Of a DNA stretch of 8,452 bases, positions 7,239 through 8,452 are shown piece after piece. The notes below the pieces were generated by a model, which was not told the origin of the DNA, did not search any database, and was given only the letters and a program-made list of their open reading frames with translations. Within the stretch, counting starts at the first letter, position 1. Every line of letters starts with the position of its first letter. Source of the DNA: Pyrinomonadaceae bacterium (lineage in GTDB: Bacteria > Acidobacteriota > Blastocatellia > Pyrinomonadales > Pyrinomonadaceae); NCBI GenBank assembly GCA_013813825.1, contig JACCRA010000449.1, forward strand, positions 1-8,452, given 5' to 3'. The position numbers and the translations under genes are program-made.

Positions 7239-7247
7239 AATAGATTT

Positions 7248-8452
7248 ATGTATCACCTTCCCAAAGGCCGGACGACCGAATCGGATCAACTGATCCTCAA
7301 GCGGCTGCGCGGCTGGATCGCCGCGCTGGCGTTTGTCTGTCTGGTGGTTGGCATTGGCATCGGCGCAATGCTCGCGGGGCGGCCCGCTGTGGCACAACTT
7401 GAGGCGCAGCAACAGCAGCCGACGGCGACGCAGATTGCACGCGCGCCCGAAGCTCTCTCCGCCTCGTTCGCCGAGATCGCCCGGCGAGTCGAACCGGCGG
7501 TCGTTAACATTGACACGATCAGCGCGCCGCAAGTGGCCGCCGGGGAAGAGGACGATGACGCCGACGGCAAGGACGGCGCGGGCGACAACCCGCTGATGGA
7601 GATGTTCCGCAAGCAGTTGCGGCGTCCGGCGCGCGGCGTCGGCAGCGGCTTCATTGTCGATCCGAAAGGCTATATCCTGACCAACCAGCATGTCGTCGAG
7701 AACGCGACGCGCATCAACGTCCGCCTGCCGTCGGGCGAGATTCTGCGCGGCACGGTGGTCGGGCAAGACGACGAGACGGATGTGGCCGTCGTGAAAGTGC
7801 AGGCGACGCGCGATCTGCCGTCGGTCAAGCTCGGCAATTCCGACGACACGCAGGTCGGCGACTGGGTGCTTGCCATCGGCTCGCCGTTCGGCCTTGAGCA
7901 GACCGTCACCGCCGGCATCATCTCGACGCGCGAGCGCGTCACGCCCGGCGCGTCCAGCTTCCAGCGTTTCCTGCAAACCGACGCGGCGATTAATCGCGGC
8001 AACTCCGGCGGCCCGCTCGTCAACATGCACGGCGAAGTGATCGGCGTCAATTCGCAGATCGCCACCTCGACCGGCGACTACAACGGCATCGGCTTTGCCC
8101 TGCCCTCGAACATCGCCGATACGGTTTTCCGTCAACTGACGACGACCGGCAAAGTGCGGCGCGGCTATCTCGGCATCTTCCTCGAAGGCGTCAAGCCCGA
8201 GTTCGCGCGCGTTTACGAACTGCCCGACGCGAAGGGCGCCATCGTCAAAGACATCGCCGACGCCAAGAGTCCGGCGGCCAAAGCGGGCTTGCAGACCAAC
8301 GACATCATCATCGAGTTCGGCGGACAACAAATCACGAACGAGCGCGACTTAATCAGCAAGGTCGCAGGCACGGAGGTCGGCCAGACCGTGCCCGTCACGT
8401 ACCTGCGCGAGGCCAACAACAAGCTCGAACGCCGCACGGCCAACGTGACCAT
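7248..8452 (+). CDS. htrA: HtrA/DegP-family trypsin-like serine protease with PDZ domain, 3' partial
   Basis: Envelope protease that degrades or refolds misfolded periplasmic proteins. The window holds 401 codons and ends inside the gene. Residues 1-21 are a basic cytoplasmic tail and 22-44 one hydrophobic helix, so the protein is probably a membrane anchor or has an uncleaved signal. A Gln-rich spacer follows. The protease domain starts near residue 70. The triad is complete: His148 in TNQHVV, Asp178 in DETDVAVV, Ser253 in the GNSGGPL motif. The segment GSPFGLEQTVTAGIIS (211-226) is typical of the family. An acidic Gly/Asp-rich stretch (about 99-114) occupies the variable N-terminal (LA-type) loop. 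A PDZ domain starts near 305 with the RRGYLGI peptide-binding loop and continues to the window edge; whether a second PDZ follows is not visible. It is transcribed away from the 732-residue gene, from its own likely promoter and Shine-Dalgarno. Confidence 0.95.
   Translation, partial: MYHLPKGRTTESDQLILKRLRGWIAALAFVCLVVGIGIGAMLAGRPAVAQLEAQQQQPTATQIARAPEALSASFAEIARRVEPAVVNIDTISAPQVAAGEEDDDADGKDGAGDNPLMEMFRKQLRRPARGVGSGFIVDPKGYILTNQHVVENATRINVRLPSGEILRGTVVGQDDETDVAVVKVQATRDLPSVKLGNSDDTQVGDWVLAIGSPFGLEQTVTAGIISTRERVTPGASSFQRFLQTDAAINRGNSGGPLVNMHGEVIGVNSQIATSTGDYNGIGFALPSNIADTVFRQLTTTGKVRRGYLGIFLEGVKPEFARVYELPDAKGAIVKDIADAKSPAAKAGLQTNDIIIEFGGQQITNERDLISKVAGTEVGQTVPVTYLREANNKLERRTANVT

Larger units (their letters stand above)
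6897..7247. other. Divergent intergenic region
   Basis: This 351-bp gap separates two diverging genes. Toward htrA it holds the candidate promoter, leader inverted repeat and Shine-Dalgarno listed separately. Toward the 732-residue gene I found only a poor match on the minus strand (TTGCTT, 18-bp spacer, TAAGAT around 6992-7021) and a small palindrome. I see no convincing coding region or structured RNA in it. Confidence 0.6.

Noticed and set aside
7093..7293. Possible 66-codon plus-strand gene before htrA
   Set aside because: It starts with GTG without a Shine-Dalgarno, runs through the candidate promoter and leader, and overlaps the first 46 bases of htrA in another frame.
7107..8330. Long minus-strand open frame (407 codons) opposite the protease gene
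   Set aside because: The plus strand encodes an HtrA protease with a full catalytic triad, a PDZ start and a good Shine-Dalgarno. GC-rich codons often leave the opposite strand open, and the antisense product shows no family resemblance.

Overview
The window is GC-rich chromosomal DNA with dense, GC-ending codons. It comes from a Gram-negative (diderm) bacterium: it encodes a predicted outer-membrane beta-barrel export protein and a membrane-anchored HtrA protease. The exact lineage cannot be fixed from the sequence. The gene style and the short palindromic intergenic repeats made me think of Acidobacteriota (Blastocatellia-like), but this is a weak inference.

Layout. Positions 1-3189 (+) hold the 3' part of a long TPR protein ending in a beta-barrel domain of the BcsC type (outer-membrane exopolysaccharide exporter). 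Its true start lies upstream of the window. Positions 3190-3424 are a gap between converging genes with several hairpins, including a perfect 16-bp palindrome. Positions 3425-4585 (-) encode a family 8 glycoside hydrolase close to the periplasmic cellulase BcsZ. Positions 4586-4697 are almost wholly filled by one long imperfect inverted repeat. Positions 4698-6896 (-) encode a 732-residue protein of unknown function with an acidic, probably disordered middle. Positions 6897-7247 are a 351-bp gap between diverging genes with a candidate promoter, two inverted repeats and a good Shine-Dalgarno site. Positions 7248-8452 (+) encode a membrane-anchored HtrA/DegP-type serine protease that runs off the window end.

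How the genes may work together. The BcsC-like exporter and the BcsZ-like hydrolase are two standard periplasmic/outer-membrane parts of a cellulose-type secretion system. Here they face each other instead of sitting in one operon. The synthase subunits (BcsA/BcsB type) are not in the window and may lie to its left. The HtrA protease is an envelope quality-control enzyme and probably an independent unit. The 732-residue protein has no role I can assign. I see no mobile element, CRISPR array, rRNA or tRNA, and no clearly new multi-gene system. The most unusual items are the orphan 732-residue protein and the structured intergenic repeats.
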